Origin: Paraburkholderia sp. C35 | Lineage (GTDB): Bacteria > Pseudomonadota > Gammaproteobacteria > Burkholderiales > Burkholderiaceae | Reading direction: 5' to 3' | Assembly: GCF_003121405.1 (NCBI RefSeq) | Contig: NZ_QBUY01000060.1 | Coordinates: 1 to 49,760, forward strand | Length of the DNA: 49,760 nt | Part shown: piece by piece, positions 49,756 through 49,760 of the stretch | Position numbering within the stretch: position 1 is the first letter of the stretch | Layout: the number at the start of each line of letters is the position of its first letter | Position numbers and translations under genes: made by a program | Notes under the pieces: generated by a model | Told to the model about the DNA's origin: nothing | Databases searched by the model: none | The model's input: the letters and a program-made list of their open reading frames with translations, nothing else

Positions 49756-49760
49756 CAAAA

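Overview
The window looks like accessory or secondary-replicon DNA of a Burkholderia sensu lato species, most likely Paraburkholderia or Caballeronia. The evidence is high-GC DNA with strong third-position G/C bias, a Burkholderiales-type 16-strand porin, a DUF4148 protein, an OmpR-type regulator pair typical of the group, and an rpfF/rpfR (BDSF) quorum-sensing pair organised as in Burkholderia. There are no rRNA, tRNA, ribosomal-protein or replication genes. Single-gene metabolic modules, each beside its own regulator, dominate. No CRISPR array, transposase or integrase was seen. Both ends carry copies of one dispersed palindromic element, in inverted orientation.

Layout. 0.4-3.5 kb: a glycogen-debranching-type amylo-alpha-1,6-glucosidase and a DUF2278/YukJ protein. 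3.6-6.1 kb: an acyl-adenylating enzyme, a 56-residue one-helix membrane protein and a convergent GntR/FCD repressor. 6.1-11.5 kb: two closely related orphan OmpR-type response regulators bracketing a LuxR-type regulator and an NHL-repeat lipoprotein; the first has a long leader with two LacI-type operator-like sites. 11.6-15.4 kb: an HdeA-like periplasmic chaperone, a stand-alone HxxxD acyltransferase, a secreted protein, a membrane fatty-acid desaturase and a small Cys-rich protein. 15.5-19.3 kb: a sulfur-scavenging set (NlpA-type binding protein, SfnB/DszC-like flavin enzyme, LLM flavin monooxygenase). 19.3-21.8 kb: a porin, an unknown protein and a small lipoprotein.

21.9-25.3 kb: LysR, tautomerase, acetoacetate-decarboxylase family and a second LysR. 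25.4-28.7 kb: a small unknown protein, a second acyl-CoA synthetase and a Nudix hydrolase. 28.75-29.02 kb: a truncated MFS remnant. 29.2-33.3 kb: an RpiR regulator and an apparent operon of a C45 Ntn-type acyltransferase/amidase, a class III aminotransferase and a carboxymuconolactone-decarboxylase-like protein. Matching inverted repeats lie before the regulator and inside the operon promoter. This is the best candidate for an undescribed catabolic system. 33.4-37.6 kb: DUF4148, OsmC, a PEP-mutase/isocitrate-lyase family enzyme, and a TetR/MFS efflux pair sharing operator-like sequences with nearly leaderless promoter geometry.

37.6-41.1 kb: an AT-richer non-coding island, a DUF2158 (YodC) protein, a LysE exporter, an epoxide hydrolase and a superinfection-immunity-type membrane protein. 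41.3-44.0 kb: an M20 dipeptidase and a malate/L-lactate dehydrogenase-type oxidoreductase. 44.5-47.6 kb: rpfF, the BDSF synthase, tail to tail with rpfR, its PAS-GGDEF-EAL receptor. 47.9-49.6 kb: a periplasmic trehalase. The debranching enzyme and trehalase sit at opposite ends next to the inverted repeats; both concern storage or compatible-solute glucans, but nothing shows that they are co-regulated.

All calls are from reading the sequence and from remembered family motifs; no database search was possible. Many start codons were moved downstream of the longest open frame to the first start with a convincing Shine-Dalgarno site.
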